A stretch of 64,000 bases of DNA from Lysobacterales bacterium. Its GTDB lineage: Bacteria > Pseudomonadota > Gammaproteobacteria > Xanthomonadales > Marinicellaceae. How positions within the stretch are numbered: the first letter of the stretch is position 1; the number at the start of each line of letters is the position of its first letter. The DNA lies in NCBI GenBank assembly GCA_027067055.1, contig JAMOMK010000131.1, positions 1 through 64,000 on the forward strand, in the 5' to 3' direction. Made by a program: the position numbers and the translations under genes. Below the pieces are notes generated by a model. The model did not search any database. It saw nothing but the letters and a program-made list of their open reading frames with translations, and was not told the origin of the DNA. This document shows, one piece after another, positions 7,985 through 20,604 of the stretch.

Positions 7985-9487
7985 TTATACCTTAGAAATA
8001 GAGATTAATTCAATTAAATGTGAAACCGAAACACGCATCACATCAATCAGAGGCTCAGGGTATAAACCCAAAGCAAGTACAGCAATGGCAAGCACTGCTA
8101 ATATAAATGTTTCACGTTTTCCTATATCGGTTAATTGTGAAACGGCTTCGGATTTAACTTCACCAAAGACCACACGCTTAACCATCCACAAGGAATAAGC
8201 TGCACCAAATATCAAGGTCATTGCCGCTAAAAAAGCAAACCAAAAATCTGCTTGAAATGCAGCCAAAATTATCATGAACTCACCAACAAAACCTGAAGTG
8301 CCTGGCAACCCAGCATTACTCATGGCAAAAAATACAAAAAATGCTCCAAATAATGGCATAGTATTGATAACACCACCATAATCTCGAATCATTCGTGTAT
8401 GCATTCGGTCATATAAGACACCCACACATAGGAACAATGCCGCTGAAATAAAACCGTGAGAAATCATTTGTGCCATCGCACCTTCAAGTGCCATGTTAGT
8501 ATCGCCACCTTTGGCAATCAACATAAAGGCAATAAAGATACCAAGTGTCACAAAGCCCATGTGTGAAATGGATGAATATGCAATCAGCTTCTTCATGTCT
8601 TTTTGTACCATCGCAATTAATCCAATGTAAACAATAGCGATTAATGACAAAGTGATGACTAACCACCCTAGTTCAGATGATGCATCGGGTGTAATGGGCA
8701 ATGAAAAACGCAAGAAACCATAACCCCCTATCTTCAACATAATGGCGGCTAGAATAACTGAACCTCCTGTTGGCGCTTCAACGTGCGCATCTGGTAACCA
8801 TGTGTGTACTGGGAACATCGGAATCTTCACCGCAAAGGCTAGGAAGAAAGCAAAGAACAACCATATTTGCTCCGTTAACGATAATGGAATCGCTGCCATT
8901 TCAGCTATGTTGAATGTTCCACCTTTCATATATAAGTAGATCAAAGCAATCAACATAAACACCGATCCGAAGAAGGTATAGATGAAGAACTTAATCGTTG
9001 CATAAACACGGTTAGGACCACCCCAAATACCGATGATTAAGAACATGGGTATTAACATCGCCTCGAAGAAGATGTAAAACAACATGGCATCTTGAGCACA
9101 GAATACACCAATCATCATAGACTCAAGCATTAAAAATGCTGCCATAAACTGATGGACGCTTTTCTGTATCACTTTCCAAGCGGACAAAATTGTTAATACC
9201 GTAATAAAAGTTGTTAAAACAATTAAAGGCATAGCAATTCCATCAACCCCTAAATGGTAATTGATGTTGAGTGTCGGAATCCAATTGAATTTTTCTACAA
9301 ACTGCATGGCTGCAGTAGACTTATCAAAATTCATCCATAACGGTATGCTTAATAGCAATGAAACAATCGAGGAGGCTAAGGCAAATAGTCGAGCCATGCC
9401 AGCACGCCCGGGACCCAAAGCTAAAATCCCAAAGGCAGCCAAAATTGGCAACCAAATTAATAGGCTAAGTAAGGATAAACTGCTCAT
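7985..9487 (-). CDS. nuoM: NADH-quinone oxidoreductase subunit M
   Basis: 500 aa antiporter-like proton-channel subunit. Conserved landmarks are YFIFFEAMLIPMFLIIGIWG with the TM5 Glu, KIPMFPVHTWLPDAHVEAPT with the channel Lys, and KKLIAYSSISHMGF. The start overlaps the nuoL stop by 4 bp, so translation is probably coupled. Length and topology are normal for the family. Confidence 0.97.
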   Translation of the reverse strand: MSSLSLLSLLIWLPILAAFGILALGPGRAGMARLFALASSIVSLLLSIPLWMNFDKSTAAMQFVEKFNWIPTLNINYHLGVDGIAMPLIVLTTFITVLTILSAWKVIQKSVHQFMAAFLMLESMMIGVFCAQDAMLFYIFFEAMLIPMFLIIGIWGGPNRVYATIKFFIYTFFGSVFMLIALIYLYMKGGTFNIAEMAAIPLSLTEQIWLFFAFFLAFAVKIPMFPVHTWLPDAHVEAPTGGSVILAAIMLKIGGYGFLRFSLPITPDASSELGWLVITLSLIAIVYIGLIAMVQKDMKKLIAYSSISHMGFVTLGIFIAFMLIAKGGDTNMALEGAMAQMISHGFISAALFLCVGVLYDRMHTRMIRDYGGVINTMPLFGAFFVFFAMSNAGLPGTSGFVGEFMIILAAFQADFWFAFLAAMTLIFGAAYSLWMVKRVVFGEVKSEAVSQLTDIGKRETFILAVLAIAVLALGLYPEPLIDVMRVSVSHLIELISISKV

Positions 9488-11439
9488 AATACGTATCTTC
9501 CAATAAAGAATATAACCGCTGCGGCAATGACAAAGGCATAATGGTAAATGTAACCTGATTGAAGCGGACGAATGGCTTTAGAAAAGGCATTAACTACCTT
9601 AGCTGAACCATTGACAATTAAACCATCAATCAATTTTGAATCTGACCATTTCCACAACATATTGCCCAGTGCCACAAGGCCACCTGCAATGTATTTTTGG
9701 TTGAAATCGTCAAACCCATATTTGTTTTGTAATATATTATAAATCGGCTTGAATGTTTTCTTGGCTTTTTCTGCCACTGAAATTTTCTTCAAGTAAACAT
9801 AACTAGCTAAAGCAAAACCTGCCAAAGCTAAGAAAAAGGGCATTTGTGTTAAGCCGTGCAATGCAAAACTTGCTGCACCATGAAATTCGTTTTCACCAAT
9901 ATGGGCAACAACATCATTAGCATGATTAACATGAATAGCATCTTTCAAAAACTCACCAAACAGCATCGGTTCAATGGTTATCCAACCGATAACAACCGAA
10001 GGAATTGCTAACAAAATAAGCGGTAACGTCACAACCCATGGCGATTCTTTCAAATGCTCTTTGGTGTGGTTATCCATTCTTTCTTTGCCGTGGAATGTTA
10101 AATAAATCAATCTAAAACTATACAAAGCGGTAATGAAAACGCCAAGTAACACAGCAATATAAGCCACACTAGAACCCCAACGTGTTGATGCATGTGTTGC
10201 TTCAATAATTATATCTTTGGAGAAGAAACCTGAAAAACCTGGCATACCAGTCAATGCCAAGGTACCAATCCACATAGTAATAAATGTCATTGGCATGTAT
10301 TTTTTCAATCCACCCATTTCACTCATGTCTTGTTTGTGGTGCATGGCAATAATCACCGAACCCGCTCCCAAGAACAACAAAGCTTTAAAGAAAGCATGTG
10401 TCATTAAGTGGAAGATGGCAGCAGAATATGCTGAAACACCTAATGCAACGGTCATATAACCAAGCTGTGAAAGTGTTGAATAAGCTATGACTCGTTTGAT
10501 ATCAGTTTGAACGATACCAATCAATCCCATAAAGAAGGCAGTAAAGGCACCAATCAACATCACAAAACTTAATGCCGTATCAGACATCTCAAAGATAGGT
10601 GACATACGTGCTACCATAAAGATACCAGCCGTTACCATCGTTGCAGCATGAATCAAAGCTGAAATTGGCGTAGGTCCTTCCATCGAATCAGGTAACCACA
10701 CGTGTAAAGGTGCTTGTGCTGATTTTCCCATTGCACCAATAAATAAACAAATAGCTATAAATGTCATTAATGACCATTCAACACCAGGGAAAATAGAAAT
10801 AGTTTTATCAGCAAACTGTGGCAATTGCGCAAAAACCTCAGCATAATCTAATGTACCAAATGACATCATTACGGCAGCTATACCGAGCAAGAATCCAAAA
10901 TCCCCTACTCTGTTAACTAAAAATGCTTTCATATTGGCAAAGATAGCCGATTCTTTTTTGAACCAGAAACCAATCAAAAGATAAGATACCAAACCTACCG
11001 CTTCCCAACCGAAAAACAATTGTAAGAAGTTGTTTGACATCACCAACATTAGCATGGCAAAGGTAAACAATGAAATATAGGCAAAGAAACGCTGGTAACC
11101 TGGATCATCGTGCATATAGCCAATAGTGTATATATGTACCATTAACGAAACAAAAGTCACAACACTCATCATTACCAATGTCAATGAATCAACCATAAAA
11201 CCAACATTGAGGGTAATATCACCAGATACCATCCATGTGTATACGTTTTGATTGACTGCTGTTGCTTCACCACTCAAAAAGGCTAATAATAATTGGATAG
11301 ATAAGCCACATGAAATTGCAACCGATGCAATCGTCACAATGTGAGAGCCTACTTTACCAATTTTACGTCCAAAAAATCCTGCAATAATTGCACCAACTAA
11401 CGGTGATAAGGCAATGATTAATAATGTATTCATACTCAT
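9484..11439 (-). CDS. nuoL: NADH-quinone oxidoreductase subunit L
   Basis: 651 aa, the distal antiporter-like subunit. It has the N-terminal Q-oxidoreductase chain-5 segment, FFGWEAVGLVSYLLIGFWF (TM5 Glu), KSAQAPLHVWLPDSMEGPTP (channel Lys) and KRVIAYSTLSQLGYM. The C-terminal 100 residues carry the long lateral helix and a last membrane segment ending RYVL, which clamps the membrane arm together. It is 5 bp downstream of nuoK. Confidence 0.97.
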   Translation of the reverse strand: MSMNTLLIIALSPLVGAIIAGFFGRKIGKVGSHIVTIASVAISCGLSIQLLLAFLSGEATAVNQNVYTWMVSGDITLNVGFMVDSLTLVMMSVVTFVSLMVHIYTIGYMHDDPGYQRFFAYISLFTFAMLMLVMSNNFLQLFFGWEAVGLVSYLLIGFWFKKESAIFANMKAFLVNRVGDFGFLLGIAAVMMSFGTLDYAEVFAQLPQFADKTISIFPGVEWSLMTFIAICLFIGAMGKSAQAPLHVWLPDSMEGPTPISALIHAATMVTAGIFMVARMSPIFEMSDTALSFVMLIGAFTAFFMGLIGIVQTDIKRVIAYSTLSQLGYMTVALGVSAYSAAIFHLMTHAFFKALLFLGAGSVIIAMHHKQDMSEMGGLKKYMPMTFITMWIGTLALTGMPGFSGFFSKDIIIEATHASTRWGSSVAYIAVLLGVFITALYSFRLIYLTFHGKERMDNHTKEHLKESPWVVTLPLILLAIPSVVIGWITIEPMLFGEFLKDAIHVNHANDVVAHIGENEFHGAASFALHGLTQMPFFLALAGFALASYVYLKKISVAEKAKKTFKPIYNILQNKYGFDDFNQKYIAGGLVALGNMLWKWSDSKLIDGLIVNGSAKVVNAFSKAIRPLQSGYIYHYAFVIAAAVIFFIGRYVL

Positions 11440-11444
11440 TATAT

Positions 11445-11747
11445 CTACCCCTTCAACTCGTTAAGATTATCGACTTCAAGTGATTTACGTTGGCGAAAAA
11501 TAACCACCAAAATAGCTAAGCCAATGGCTGCTTCTGCCGCTGCAACCGTCAATATAAAGAAGACAAATACCTGTCCCTGGATATCATTAAGATAACTCGA
11601 AAAGGCTATAAAATTTATATTAACCGACAATAACATTAATTCTATTGACATAAGCAGTATCAAAACATTCCTGCGGTTGATAAAAATACCTGCGATACTG
11701 ATGACGAACAAAATGCCAGCCAGTACCAAATAGTGAATAAGACTCAT
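11445..11747 (-). CDS. nuoK: NADH-quinone oxidoreductase subunit K
   Basis: 100 aa, three membrane segments, homologous to mitochondrial ND4L and MrpC. The conserved buried Glu residues are seen in [14 protein letters not shown] and in [15 protein letters not shown]. These take part in proton coupling in the membrane arm. It overlaps the nuoJ stop by one base (11747). Confidence 0.97.
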   Translation of the reverse strand: MSLIHYLVLAGILFVISIAGIFINRRNVLILLMSIELMLLSVNINFIAFSSYLNDIQGQVFVFFILTVAAAEAAIGLAILVVIFRQRKSLEVDNLNELKG

Positions 11748-12391
11748 TATTCTTCACCTCCAATATAGTTGCCACGTTCTGCATCCATTTTAACTACACG
11801 CATGCGGTCTTTAGCTTTAACATGGACCTGAGATTCTGGATTAACAATGTTATAATCATCACGTCGACGAAGCGTTAATAAAATAGCAGCGATAATTGCT
11901 ACTAATAAAACTACCGATGCCAATTCAAATGGCAAGGTATATTTCATATACAAACTTGTAGCTACCTCTTTAACATTACTGTGCCCTTGTACGTGTTTAA
12001 CCAAATCATCTTGAGGTAAAACACCCACTAGCTTCTTACCCAATAACATAACCATTTCGATTCCCATCAACAAAGCAACAAGCAAACCCACTTTCGTGTA
12101 ATTACTCATGCCTGATTTTGGTTTAATTTTTATATCTAGCATCATGATAACAAACAAGAATAGAACCATGACAGCACCAACATACACTAAAACCAATGTT
12201 AAGGCTAAAAACTCAGCTTCCAACAACATCCATAGGGCTGCTGCACTAAAGAAACATAGAATTAAGAAAAGAGCCGAATAAATCGAGTTACGCATAGTAA
12301 CAACAGCCAAAGCTGCGCCAATTAAAATAGTAGAATATAACCAAAACAACATAATTTGGTAAAATTCAGCTGATATTAAATATTCAATCAT
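11747..12391 (-). CDS. nuoJ: NADH-quinone oxidoreductase subunit J
   Basis: 214 aa, five predicted membrane segments, ND6-like. The TM3 segment [20 protein letters not shown] contains the conserved Tyr/Gly pi-bulge region involved in conformational coupling. It has a charged C-terminal tail of about 40 residues on the cytoplasmic side. It directly abuts nuoI with no gap. Confidence 0.96.
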   Translation of the reverse strand: MIEYLISAEFYQIMLFWLYSTILIGAALAVVTMRNSIYSALFLILCFFSAAALWMLLEAEFLALTLVLVYVGAVMVLFLFVIMMLDIKIKPKSGMSNYTKVGLLVALLMGIEMVMLLGKKLVGVLPQDDLVKHVQGHSNVKEVATSLYMKYTLPFELASVVLLVAIIAAILLTLRRRDDYNIVNPESQVHVKAKDRMRVVKMDAERGNYIGGEE

Positions 12392-12877
12392 TTATCTGTA
12401 CTCCGCATCATTTTTACGGGCAGTTGCGACATCCTTCTCGCGCATATCGCCAATAGCTAGTAATTGTTGTTTATCCAAAACATTTTTGTCTTTGCCTTCA
12501 AAATGGAACTCATGTATATCTGTTAACACAATTGAATCAACAGGGCAGGATTCTTCACAAAAACCACAATAAATACATTTGAATAAATCAATCTCGTATT
12601 TGGTTGTTCGCCTGGAACCATCCTCACGCATTTCTGAATCAATACTAATAGCTAATGCAGGGCATACCGCCTCACATAACTTACAAGCAATACAACGCTC
12701 TTCGCCATTATCATAACGACGCAATGCATGTAAACCTCTAAATCTATCCGACTTTGGTGTTTTTTCCTCTGGATAACGTATGGTAAATTTACGCTTAAAG
12801 AAATATTTACCTGTGACTGTCATCCCTTTGAGTAATTCTGCAAGGGTTAAACTTTTTAAATACCTAAAAATTTTCAT
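12392..12877 (-). CDS. nuoI: NADH-quinone oxidoreductase subunit I (8Fe ferredoxin)
   Basis: 161 aa from ATG 12877. The upstream in-frame ATG at 12898 would overlap nuoH by 16 bp, while 12877 has a GGTGG ribosome-binding site just before it. There are two [4Fe-4S] motifs, [12 protein letters not shown] and [12 protein letters not shown], holding clusters N6a and N6b that pass electrons to N2 in NuoB. The N-terminal amphipathic helix ([12 protein letters not shown]) anchors it to the membrane arm. The short alpha-proteobacterial/mitochondrial-like length fits the separate nuoC and nuoD. Confidence 0.96.
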   Translation of the reverse strand: MKIFRYLKSLTLAELLKGMTVTGKYFFKRKFTIRYPEEKTPKSDRFRGLHALRRYDNGEERCIACKLCEAVCPALAISIDSEMREDGSRRTTKYEIDLFKCIYCGFCEESCPVDSIVLTDIHEFHFEGKDKNVLDKQQLLAIGDMREKDVATARKNDAEYR

Positions 12878-12882
12878 ATCGA

Positions 12883-13911
12883 TTAACCACCTATCCAATC
12901 AGGTCTATACACTTTCACCGTTGCCACAACCATAATCCATGCGATACAAATTGGAATAAATATTTTCCAACCCAAACGCATGATTTGATCGTAACGGTAA
13001 CGAGGGAATGTGGCGCGGAACCACAAATATAACAGTAAAAAGAAACCAGTCTTCATAAAAAACCACAAAATACTCGGTTGGGCTATCCAGGAATCACCTG
13101 AAAATGGTGAGTACCAACCACCCATAAACATGATGGCAGTTAGTGATGAAATCATAATCATATTAGCGTATTCACCCAAAAAGAACAAGGCAAAAGCAGC
13201 ACCTGAATATTCCACATGGAAACCCGCAACAATCTCAGACTCGCCCTCGGCGACATCAAAAGGCGCACGATTGGTTTCTGCAACTCCGGATATAAAATAT
13301 ATAACAAACAATGGCAATAATGGAATAAAGAACCAACTAAATATTCCGCCTGATTGAGCATGAACAATTGTGGTTAAATTTAAGGAGCCTGCTGCAATGA
13401 GTACACCGACAAGTGCAAAACCCATCGCTATTTCATAAGAAACAATTTGTGCTGCTGATCTTAACGCTCCTAATAACGCATACTTAGAGTTTGATGCCCA
13501 ACCCGCAATAATCACACCATAAACACCCAAAGATGTCATCGCTAAGATATAGACTAAACCAGCATTTATATCGGCTAATACTAAGCCATCAGCAAATGGA
13601 ACAACTGCCCAAGCTGCAAACGCTGTTGCAAGAGTAATAACTGGAGCCATTAAGAATAAAAACTTATTGGCATTGGCAGGAAAAATAATTTCCTTCAATA
13701 ATAATTTAACCGTATCGGCGAATGGTTGAGCCAAACCCCATAGCTTAAAACCAAATAAGCCCACTCGATTTGGCCCCATACGTCCTTGCATAAAACCAAT
13801 AACGCGCCTTTCTGCATAAGTTAAATAAGCCACAACAATAATTAGTGGTAAAACAATCGCTACAATTTTGAGCAATGTCCAAATAACCATCCATATTTGA
13901 TCCCAAATCAT
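12883..13911 (-). CDS. nuoH: NADH-quinone oxidoreductase subunit H
   Basis: 342 aa, eight membrane segments, ND1-like. It joins the membrane arm to the Q-binding chamber. Conserved pieces are [20 protein letters not shown] (first loop), [28 protein letters not shown] (loop with the acidic cluster) and [20 protein letters not shown]. It overlaps the nuoG stop by 4 bp. Confidence 0.97.
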   Translation of the reverse strand: MIWDQIWMVIWTLLKIVAIVLPLIIVVAYLTYAERRVIGFMQGRMGPNRVGLFGFKLWGLAQPFADTVKLLLKEIIFPANANKFLFLMAPVITLATAFAAWAVVPFADGLVLADINAGLVYILAMTSLGVYGVIIAGWASNSKYALLGALRSAAQIVSYEIAMGFALVGVLIAAGSLNLTTIVHAQSGGIFSWFFIPLLPLFVIYFISGVAETNRAPFDVAEGESEIVAGFHVEYSGAAFALFFLGEYANMIMISSLTAIMFMGGWYSPFSGDSWIAQPSILWFFMKTGFFLLLYLWFRATFPRYRYDQIMRLGWKIFIPICIAWIMVVATVKVYRPDWIGG

Positions 13912-16265
13912 ACGCTATCTCCCACAATTAAAGTGACATTTAAAGCATCAGTCCTCAAACCGACACATTTATGTACATTGACCGAACCTGCTGGTACTTT
14001 GTCATCAATATTAGCAAAAAGTGATTGTGTAATGGTATCGCCATCAACTTTTTGATTAACGATAATCTGCATGGCATTCTCAATACCCAATTTCTTCGCA
14101 TCAACTGAATTTATATTTAAATTATCAGTACTGGCATGAACCGTATCTTGTAAAGGTTGTGAACGTCTAGCCAACATATCAACATCGTAAATTGTTGTTT
14201 CGTTGAACAAGACTAAATCATCTGCTTTTTGAGCTTTAACCTTAATATTGGTATCAATTTCGCCTTTATTAACTGTTAATAAAGCAACTTCTGATGAAAT
14301 CTCATCAATCGAATCATAAGTAAAACCATCAACATTTAACATGTTTGCAAGTACTCTAAGGACACGCCAACCAGGTTTCGTCTCAGCTGGCAATTTTGCT
14401 GCTGGACCAAACCCTTGCATTTGCGCAAAGTTATTAAAGTAAGAACCGGCCACTTCAGAAGCTAATCCAATCGGCAAAATAACATCTGCCACTTGCTTCA
14501 TGTTGTCATCTGCAAAACTAGCCATCAAAACGACCGAATCGGCATCTTCTAATTTAATCTGAGCGCCGTAAGCATTATTAAAGTCATCATTTTCTGCTTG
14601 ATAAATAAGGAATGATTTACTATCACTAGCTAAAATATCAGCAACACTATTTTGTGAGCCCATGCCACAAATCTGCGCACCTACCGCATTGGCACCTGTT
14701 GCCATTTCATAAACCTTACCATCTGTTTGACTGGATAACCATGCAACAACCGCTTTAATCAACCCAGCTTGTGGGTGGTTATTTGAAATCTGACCGATAA
14801 CAAATAAGACATTACTGTCTTTATTGACTAATGCTTTGGCTAAATTATTAAGGTTTTCATCCGTGGCTTGTGCATTTATCCACTCACCTAACTCGCCTTC
14901 TAACTTAACTTTATTCAAATCAGCTACGCAATGTGCGAGTGAACCCAAACCATTAACCCATTCAATTTGTGTTCCAACATAATGGTGGAATGTTTCAAAA
15001 TTGAAATGGTACTGTTTTGGATTGAAAATTGAAACTTTTGAACCATTCTTCAACCATGCCTGTCTAATGCGGTGTGCTAAAATTGGCTGTTCGTGACCCA
15101 CATGAGAACCCACTAAAACAATTTGTTGATTGTTTCCAACTTCATCCAAGTTTAAATCCATACGCGGTAAACCCGATGCTTGAGTAAAATCGGATTGACC
15201 TAAACGGTAATCAATATTAGCACAACCCAGTGCTTTGAATAATTTTGACAATAAAAAGTATTCTTCATTGGTTGATTGATTTCCTGCAAGCACTGCAGTA
15301 TTTTTAGCATCATTGGCTTGTAATTTGCGTACTGCTAAATCCATAGCTGTTGCCCAATCAGTCTCTTTCCATTCACCGTTTTCTTTAACCATTGGGGCAG
15401 TAACGCGATCTTCTGCATCTTGACCCAATACACCGTAACGATCTCGATCAGAAATCCAAGCTTCATTTAAACTTTCATTGTCTTTTGGTACTGTTCGTAG
15501 AATTTTGCCTTGACGCGTATGGTAATAAAGGTTTGAACCAATGGCATCATGCATTGAAACACCTTGGGCTGACATTAATTCCCATGCTCGTGCTTTAAAA
15601 CGGAATGGTTTATTGGTTAATGCACCTACTGGACATAAGTCAATGATGTTTCCTGACATAATAGAGTCAATAGAACGCCCAACAGCTGTACCAATTTGGG
15701 TACGATCTCCACGACCGATACCACCTAATTCGTCAGTACCAGTAATTTCATCCAAAAATCTCACACAACGTGTACAAGTAATACAACGTGTCATATCAGT
15801 TGCAATCAATGAACCAATATTTTCGTCAACTGCAACACGTTTAGAATCAACATAACGTGAAACACCACGACCATAACCCATGGATTGGTCTTGTAATTCA
15901 CACTCACCACCTTGGTCACAAATTGGACAATCAAGTGGATGATTAATTAATAAAAACTCCATGACATTGCGTTGCGCATCAATGGCACGTTTTGATTTGG
16001 TAAATACCTTCATATCTGGCATCACCGGTGTGGCACATGCAGGTAGAGGTTTAGGCACTTTTTCGACATCAACCATGCACATACGGCAGTTGGCTGCGAT
16101 AGATAATTTTTTATGGTAGCAGAAACGAGGAATACTGATGCCATTCTTGTCAGCGGCTTCAATCACCATTGAACCACGTGGCACAATCATTTCTTTGTCA
16201 TCTATTTCGATGCGTACCATGTTTTCTGGTATAGCGTCTTTAGTAATTTTTGTAGTCTCAGTCAT
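13908..16265 (-). CDS. nuoG: NADH-quinone oxidoreductase subunit G
   Basis: 785 aa peripheral-arm subunit. The N-terminal [2Fe-2S] ferredoxin domain has [16 protein letters not shown]. The His-ligated cluster motif is [18 protein letters not shown], and the two-cluster region has [10 protein letters not shown] and [12 protein letters not shown] molybdopterin-oxidoreductase-like domain without cofactor function covers residues about 230-690. The chain of clusters moves electrons from NuoF towards NuoI. The start overlaps the nuoF stop by one base. Confidence 0.97.
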   Translation of the reverse strand: MTETTKITKDAIPENMVRIEIDDKEMIVPRGSMVIEAADKNGISIPRFCYHKKLSIAANCRMCMVDVEKVPKPLPACATPVMPDMKVFTKSKRAIDAQRNVMEFLLINHPLDCPICDQGGECELQDQSMGYGRGVSRYVDSKRVAVDENIGSLIATDMTRCITCTRCVRFLDEITGTDELGGIGRGDRTQIGTAVGRSIDSIMSGNIIDLCPVGALTNKPFRFKARAWELMSAQGVSMHDAIGSNLYYHTRQGKILRTVPKDNESLNEAWISDRDRYGVLGQDAEDRVTAPMVKENGEWKETDWATAMDLAVRKLQANDAKNTAVLAGNQSTNEEYFLLSKLFKALGCANIDYRLGQSDFTQASGLPRMDLNLDEVGNNQQIVLVGSHVGHEQPILAHRIRQAWLKNGSKVSIFNPKQYHFNFETFHHYVGTQIEWVNGLGSLAHCVADLNKVKLEGELGEWINAQATDENLNNLAKALVNKDSNVLFVIGQISNNHPQAGLIKAVVAWLSSQTDGKVYEMATGANAVGAQICGMGSQNSVADILASDSKSFLIYQAENDDFNNAYGAQIKLEDADSVVLMASFADDNMKQVADVILPIGLASEVAGSYFNNFAQMQGFGPAAKLPAETKPGWRVLRVLANMLNVDGFTYDSIDEISSEVALLTVNKGEIDTNIKVKAQKADDLVLFNETTIYDVDMLARRSQPLQDTVHASTDNLNINSVDAKKLGIENAMQIIVNQKVDGDTITQSLFANIDDKVPAGSVNVHKCVGLRTDALNVTLIVGDSV

Positions 16266-17548
16266 TATGAAGCCTCCCCGACCATAGAACGTCCATGCTC
16301 AACATAATATTCAAATTCATCCCAATATTTTGCCAATATGCCTTGAACTGGCCAAGCGGCTGCTTCTCCAAAGGCACAAATGGTGTGTCCTTCGATTTGA
16401 TTAGCTGCTGTTCTTAACATTTCAACATCTTCAATATTTGCTTTACCATCCAAAATACGGGTTAATACACGGTACATCCAACCTGTTCCTTCTCGACATG
16501 GCGTGCACTGTCCACACGATTCCATGTAATAAAAACGCGATAAACGCTGACAAACCTTAACCATACAAGTCGTGTCATCCATTACGATAACTGCACCAGA
16601 ACCCAAACCTGAACCGGCTTGTCCAATGGCATCATAATCCATGGTAATACCCATCATGGTATCAGCTGTGAGCACTTTCATGGAAGAACCACCAGGAATA
16701 ACACACTTTAATGTACGCCCTGGACGCATGCCACCGGCCATTTCTAACAAATCTTTAAATGGAGTACCTAGAGGAATTTCAAAATTACCCGGCTTTGCAA
16801 CATGCCCTGAGACTGAAAAACACTTAACACCACCGTTATTGGGCTTACCTAATTCCAAGAACCATTCAGCGCCTTTTGTCATAATTGACGGAACAGAGGC
16901 AAATGATTCAGTGTTATTAATCGTCGTTGGCTTACCATAAATTCCGAAGTTAGCAGGAAATGGTGGTTTAAAGCGCGGTTGTCCTTTTTTACCTTCTAGA
17001 GATTCCATCAAGGCAGTTTCTTCACCACAAATATACGCCCCAGCACCAATGACTCCATAACAATCAAAGTCAATACCAGAATCCTTAATGTTTTTACCTA
17101 ATAATCCTGCTTCATAAGCATCTTTAACGGCTTGTTCAAAAGCTTCAAAAGGTTCGTGGTGAAACTCACCACGTAAATAGTTATAACCAACGGTCGCGCC
17201 CATAGCATAAGCACCAATTGCCATGCCTTCAATAACCGCATGTGGGTTATAACGTAAGATATCTCTATCATGGCATGTACCAGGTTCTGATTCATCCGAA
17301 TTACACAGAACGTATTTTTGTCCTGGTGCTTTTTTTGGCATGAAAGACCATTTTAAGCCAGTTGGAAACCCTGCTCCACCACGTCCACGCAGTACAGAAG
17401 CTTTTACAGTATTAATTATTTCATCTTGGTCAGTTTTTTCAGCAAGGATTTTTTTCCATGCTGTATAACCACCGCGATCCAAGTAATTTTGTAAACTTGG
17501 GTCTTTGCTTGGATTTAAACTAACGTTAGTTGTTTCAATTTGAGTCAT
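16265..17548 (-). CDS. nuoF: NADH-quinone oxidoreductase subunit F (NADH/FMN-binding)
   Basis: 427 aa. [19 protein letters not shown] is the FMN/NADH-binding glycine-rich segment, [19 protein letters not shown] follows in the same site, and [16 protein letters not shown] plus a later Cys bind [4Fe-4S] N3. It is the NADH entry point of complex I. Start and stop overlap nuoE and nuoG by one base each. Confidence 0.98.
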   Translation of the reverse strand: MTQIETTNVSLNPSKDPSLQNYLDRGGYTAWKKILAEKTDQDEIINTVKASVLRGRGGAGFPTGLKWSFMPKKAPGQKYVLCNSDESEPGTCHDRDILRYNPHAVIEGMAIGAYAMGATVGYNYLRGEFHHEPFEAFEQAVKDAYEAGLLGKNIKDSGIDFDCYGVIGAGAYICGEETALMESLEGKKGQPRFKPPFPANFGIYGKPTTINNTESFASVPSIMTKGAEWFLELGKPNNGGVKCFSVSGHVAKPGNFEIPLGTPFKDLLEMAGGMRPGRTLKCVIPGGSSMKVLTADTMMGITMDYDAIGQAGSGLGSGAVIVMDDTTCMVKVCQRLSRFYYMESCGQCTPCREGTGWMYRVLTRILDGKANIEDVEMLRTAANQIEGHTICAFGEAAAWPVQGILAKYWDEFEYYVEHGRSMVGEAS

Positions 17549-18081
17549 TAGTCTTTCTCCTTGAGTTCGGCTAACAACTTATCTATTTCTTTTTCGCATA
17601 GTTTTTCATGGTAGTGACCATCAATCAACATAACTGGTGCGCCAACACAGGCTGCCACACACTCTTCTTCTTTGACGAGCATGATTTTACCATCTTGCGT
17701 GGTTTCACCTAATTTAATACCCAGTGTTTTTTCAGCTTGTTCAACGACTTTCTCAGCACCATTTAACATGCATGAAATATTGGTGCAAATCGAAACTTTG
17801 TGCTTACCACATGATTGCGTATGAAACATGCTGTAAAAGCTTGCTGCTTCATAAACCCAAATCGGTGGGATTTCTAAATATTGTGCCACTGCAGTCATTA
17901 TGTCTTTGCTTAACCACCCTTCATTTTGCTCTTGGGCAGCATGCAAAGCACCAATAACGGCTGAACGTCTTTGATCAATTGGGTATTTTGTTAACCAACC
18001 ATCAATATGTGCTTTCGTCTCTGCCGTAAGTAACTCATTGGCAAGTGTTTTGTCTTTTTCTTGTGGATTTACTTGATACAT
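17548..18081 (-). CDS. nuoE: NADH-quinone oxidoreductase subunit E
   Basis: 177 aa thioredoxin-like [2Fe-2S] subunit. The N1a cluster ligands are visible as [10 protein letters not shown] and [12 protein letters not shown]. The N-terminal helices include [17 protein letters not shown] and [10 protein letters not shown], as in the family. It pairs with NuoF in the NADH dehydrogenase module. Confidence 0.97.
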   Translation of the reverse strand: MYQVNPQEKDKTLANELLTAETKAHIDGWLTKYPIDQRRSAVIGALHAAQEQNEGWLSKDIMTAVAQYLEIPPIWVYEAASFYSMFHTQSCGKHKVSICTNISCMLNGAEKVVEQAEKTLGIKLGETTQDGKIMLVKEEECVAACVGAPVMLIDGHYHEKLCEKEIDKLLAELKEKD

Positions 18082-19334
18082 TATCTATCAATCTCCCCGA
18101 ATACGATATCCATTGTACCGATAACCGATACAACATCTGCTAACATTGAACCCTTAACCATTTCATTCATTGCTGAAATGTGGGCAAAACCCGGTGCACG
18201 AACTTTCATTCTAAACGGCTTGTTCGAATCATCGGCAACTAAATACACACCAAACTCACCTTTTGGTGCTTCAACAGCGGCATACGCCTCGCCTTTTGGC
18301 ACGGTGTAACCTTCTGTAAATAATTTAAAGTGATGAATCAATGATTCCATATCATTTTTCATCATGTCACGGCTTGGTGGAGCAACTTTATAGTCATCCA
18401 ACATTACAGAGCCTGGATTTTCTTTTAGCCACTTAACGCACTGTTTGATTATTCTATTGGACTGAGTCATCTCTTCCATACGGACTAAATAACGATCATA
18501 ACAATCACCGTTTACACCGACAGGAATATCAAAATCCATCTTGTCATAAGCGGCATACGTTTGCTTTTTACGTAAATCCCACTCAAATCCAGAACCACGT
18601 AACATAGGTCCAGTAAAACCAAGTTGTAAAGCACGTTCTGGAGAAACCACACCAATACCAACAGTACGTTGTTTCCAAATACGGTTATCAGTTAGTAAGG
18701 TATTGTATTCAGCAATTCTTTCAGGGAAATAATTGGTAAAGTGTTCAATAAAATCCAATAATGAACCTTCGCGCCATGAGTTGACTTGCTTTAAAACTTT
18801 TCCTTTTGTCCATTTGCTTTCTGCATGTTTTGGCATATAGTCAGGCAAATCACGGTAAACACCACCTGGGCGGTAATAAGTTGCGTGCATACGTGCACCC
18901 GATACTGCTTCATAACAATCCATTAAATATTCACGTTCACGAAATGCATACAAGAACAATGTCATTGCACCTAAATCCAATCCATGCGTACCAATCCACA
19001 TTAAGTGGTTTAAAATACGGGTAATTTCATCAAACATGGTGCGAATATATTGTGCTCGAATTGGTGCATCAATATTTAATAACTTTTCAATCGAACGCAC
19101 ATAACCATGTTCATTACACATCATGGATACATAATCGAGTCTATCCATATAACCAATTGAATGGTTAAACGGCTTAGATTCGGCTAATTTTTCTGTTCCA
19201 CGGTGTAATAAGCCAACATGCGGATCAGCATGAACAATAACCTCGCCGTCCATTTCCAAAATCAAACGCAAAACACCATGTGCTGCTGGATGTTGAGGGC
19301 CGAAGTTAATCGTATAGTTCTTAATTTCAGACAT
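18081..19334 (-). CDS. nuoD: NADH-quinone oxidoreductase subunit D
   Basis: 417 aa, 49-kDa-like subunit related to NiFe-hydrogenase large chains. [20 protein letters not shown] near the N-terminus holds the quinone-site His. [14 protein letters not shown] and the C-terminal DIVFGEIDR are the other hallmarks. It forms the Q-binding cavity with NuoB. It is separate from nuoC, unlike the fused nuoCD of enterobacteria. Confidence 0.98.
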   Translation of the reverse strand: MSEIKNYTINFGPQHPAAHGVLRLILEMDGEVIVHADPHVGLLHRGTEKLAESKPFNHSIGYMDRLDYVSMMCNEHGYVRSIEKLLNIDAPIRAQYIRTMFDEITRILNHLMWIGTHGLDLGAMTLFLYAFREREYLMDCYEAVSGARMHATYYRPGGVYRDLPDYMPKHAESKWTKGKVLKQVNSWREGSLLDFIEHFTNYFPERIAEYNTLLTDNRIWKQRTVGIGVVSPERALQLGFTGPMLRGSGFEWDLRKKQTYAAYDKMDFDIPVGVNGDCYDRYLVRMEEMTQSNRIIKQCVKWLKENPGSVMLDDYKVAPPSRDMMKNDMESLIHHFKLFTEGYTVPKGEAYAAVEAPKGEFGVYLVADDSNKPFRMKVRAPGFAHISAMNEMVKGSMLADVVSVIGTMDIVFGEIDR

Positions 19335-20047
19335 TAACTATCTCCCTCAAGTTGTTCTAGATTTTGCGCATAACGGGCATCTTTTCGAATAGTTTTTGGA
19401 ATAGTCACGCGTGGTTCGATAGATACAGGCTCATAAACCACTCGCCCTTTTTCTTCGTCATAACGCACTTCAACATTACCGATTAGTGGAAAATCCTTTC
19501 TAAATGGGTGACCAATAAAACCATAATCGGTTAAGATTCGACGTAAATCAGGATGACCTACAAAGATAATTCCAAATAAATCAAAAGCTTCACGTTCGAA
19601 CCAATCGGCGCCTGCCCAAATTTTAACTAAAGATGGAACCGCTAATATGCCAGTATCTGGAGCAAAACATTTAAGACGTAAGCGTGAGTTATGCTTGATA
19701 GAGAGTAAATGTATTACCGCAGCAAAGCGTTTTCCCATTAACTCTGTTTCACGCTCTTCCCAAGAGAATCTTCCCGGTCCTTTTTTGCCAATTCCTCGGC
19801 TAAACCCTGTGCTTGATGCATCATCAGTATTCCACTCGCCTTCACCGAAGGTTAGGTAATCAATTCCGCATAAATCTATTAATTGCTCAAAAGAGAATTG
19901 AGCATCATCTCGTAGCTGTGTACACACTTGTTGCCAATTTTCGGGTGCGACTTCTGCCGTAATTTCACCGTGTTGGACAACAATATTGGAGATTAAATCA
20001 CCAAAATGAGCCTTCAGCTTTTTTTCTAAACTCGTTGTTGTATTCAT
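19334..20047 (-). CDS. nuoC: NADH-quinone oxidoreductase subunit C
   Basis: 237 aa, 30-kDa-like subunit. The conserved block [20 protein letters not shown] then [20 protein letters not shown] lies at residues about 150-200. It has no redox centre and stabilises the NuoB/D connection. The stretch around residues 70-100 ([17 protein letters not shown]) looks like a small insertion between strands. It overlaps nuoD by one base. Confidence 0.96.
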   Translation of the reverse strand: MNTTTSLEKKLKAHFGDLISNIVVQHGEITAEVAPENWQQVCTQLRDDAQFSFEQLIDLCGIDYLTFGEGEWNTDDASSTGFSRGIGKKGPGRFSWEERETELMGKRFAAVIHLLSIKHNSRLRLKCFAPDTGILAVPSLVKIWAGADWFEREAFDLFGIIFVGHPDLRRILTDYGFIGHPFRKDFPLIGNVEVRYDEEKGRVVYEPVSIEPRVTIPKTIRKDARYAQNLEQLEGDS

Positions 20048-20052
20048 AAGAG

Positions 20053-20604
20053 TTATCTAGCTATTGTATTTGTTCTTTTAATTTTTTTCTGCAACTGTAA
20101 CAAGCCATAAATTAAGGCTTCAGCTGTAGGAGGACATCCTGGCACATAAACATCGACAGGTACAACACGGTCACAACCGCGCACAACGGCGTAGGAATAA
20201 TGGTAATAACCGCCACCATTTGCACATGAACCCATGGAAACGACGTATTTTGGATCAGCCATTTGATCATAAACTTTACGAAGAGCTGGTGCCATTTTAT
20301 TGACTAATGTTCCGGCAACAATCATCACATCAGATTGTCTTGGTGAAGGCCTAAAGATGATTCCAAATCTATCTAAGTCATACCTCGCGCCACCGGCTTG
20401 CATCATTTCTACTGCACAACAAGCCAAACCAAAAGTCATTGGCCACATGGAACCTGTACGAGCCCAACCAATAACATCATCAAGTCTTGCTGTAAAAAAC
20501 CCTTTGTTATCAAAACCTTGTTGTGAATAAGGGTGAATTATTCCATCTACAATGCCATCTTCCAAATTTGAAAAATCGGTAGAAATATTATTTGTCACTC
20601 CCAT
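20053..20604 (-). CDS. nuoB: NADH-quinone oxidoreductase subunit B
   Basis: 183 aa. It binds the terminal cluster N2, with tandem cysteines in [14 protein letters not shown], then [14 protein letters not shown] and [14 protein letters not shown]. It hands electrons to quinone at the NuoB/NuoD interface. The first 45 residues are a variable N-terminal extension. It overlaps the nuoA end by 10 bp. Confidence 0.97.
   Translation of the reverse strand: MGVTNNISTDFSNLEDGIVDGIIHPYSQQGFDNKGFFTARLDDVIGWARTGSMWPMTFGLACCAVEMMQAGGARYDLDRFGIIFRPSPRQSDVMIVAGTLVNKMAPALRKVYDQMADPKYVVSMGSCANGGGYYHYSYAVVRGCDRVVPVDVYVPGCPPTAEALIYGLLQLQKKIKRTNTIAR

Noticed and set aside
13010-13357. Plus-strand frames over the nuo operon and minus-strand frames over other core genes
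   Set aside because: They lie fully inside well-supported genes on the other strand and show no domain or start signal.
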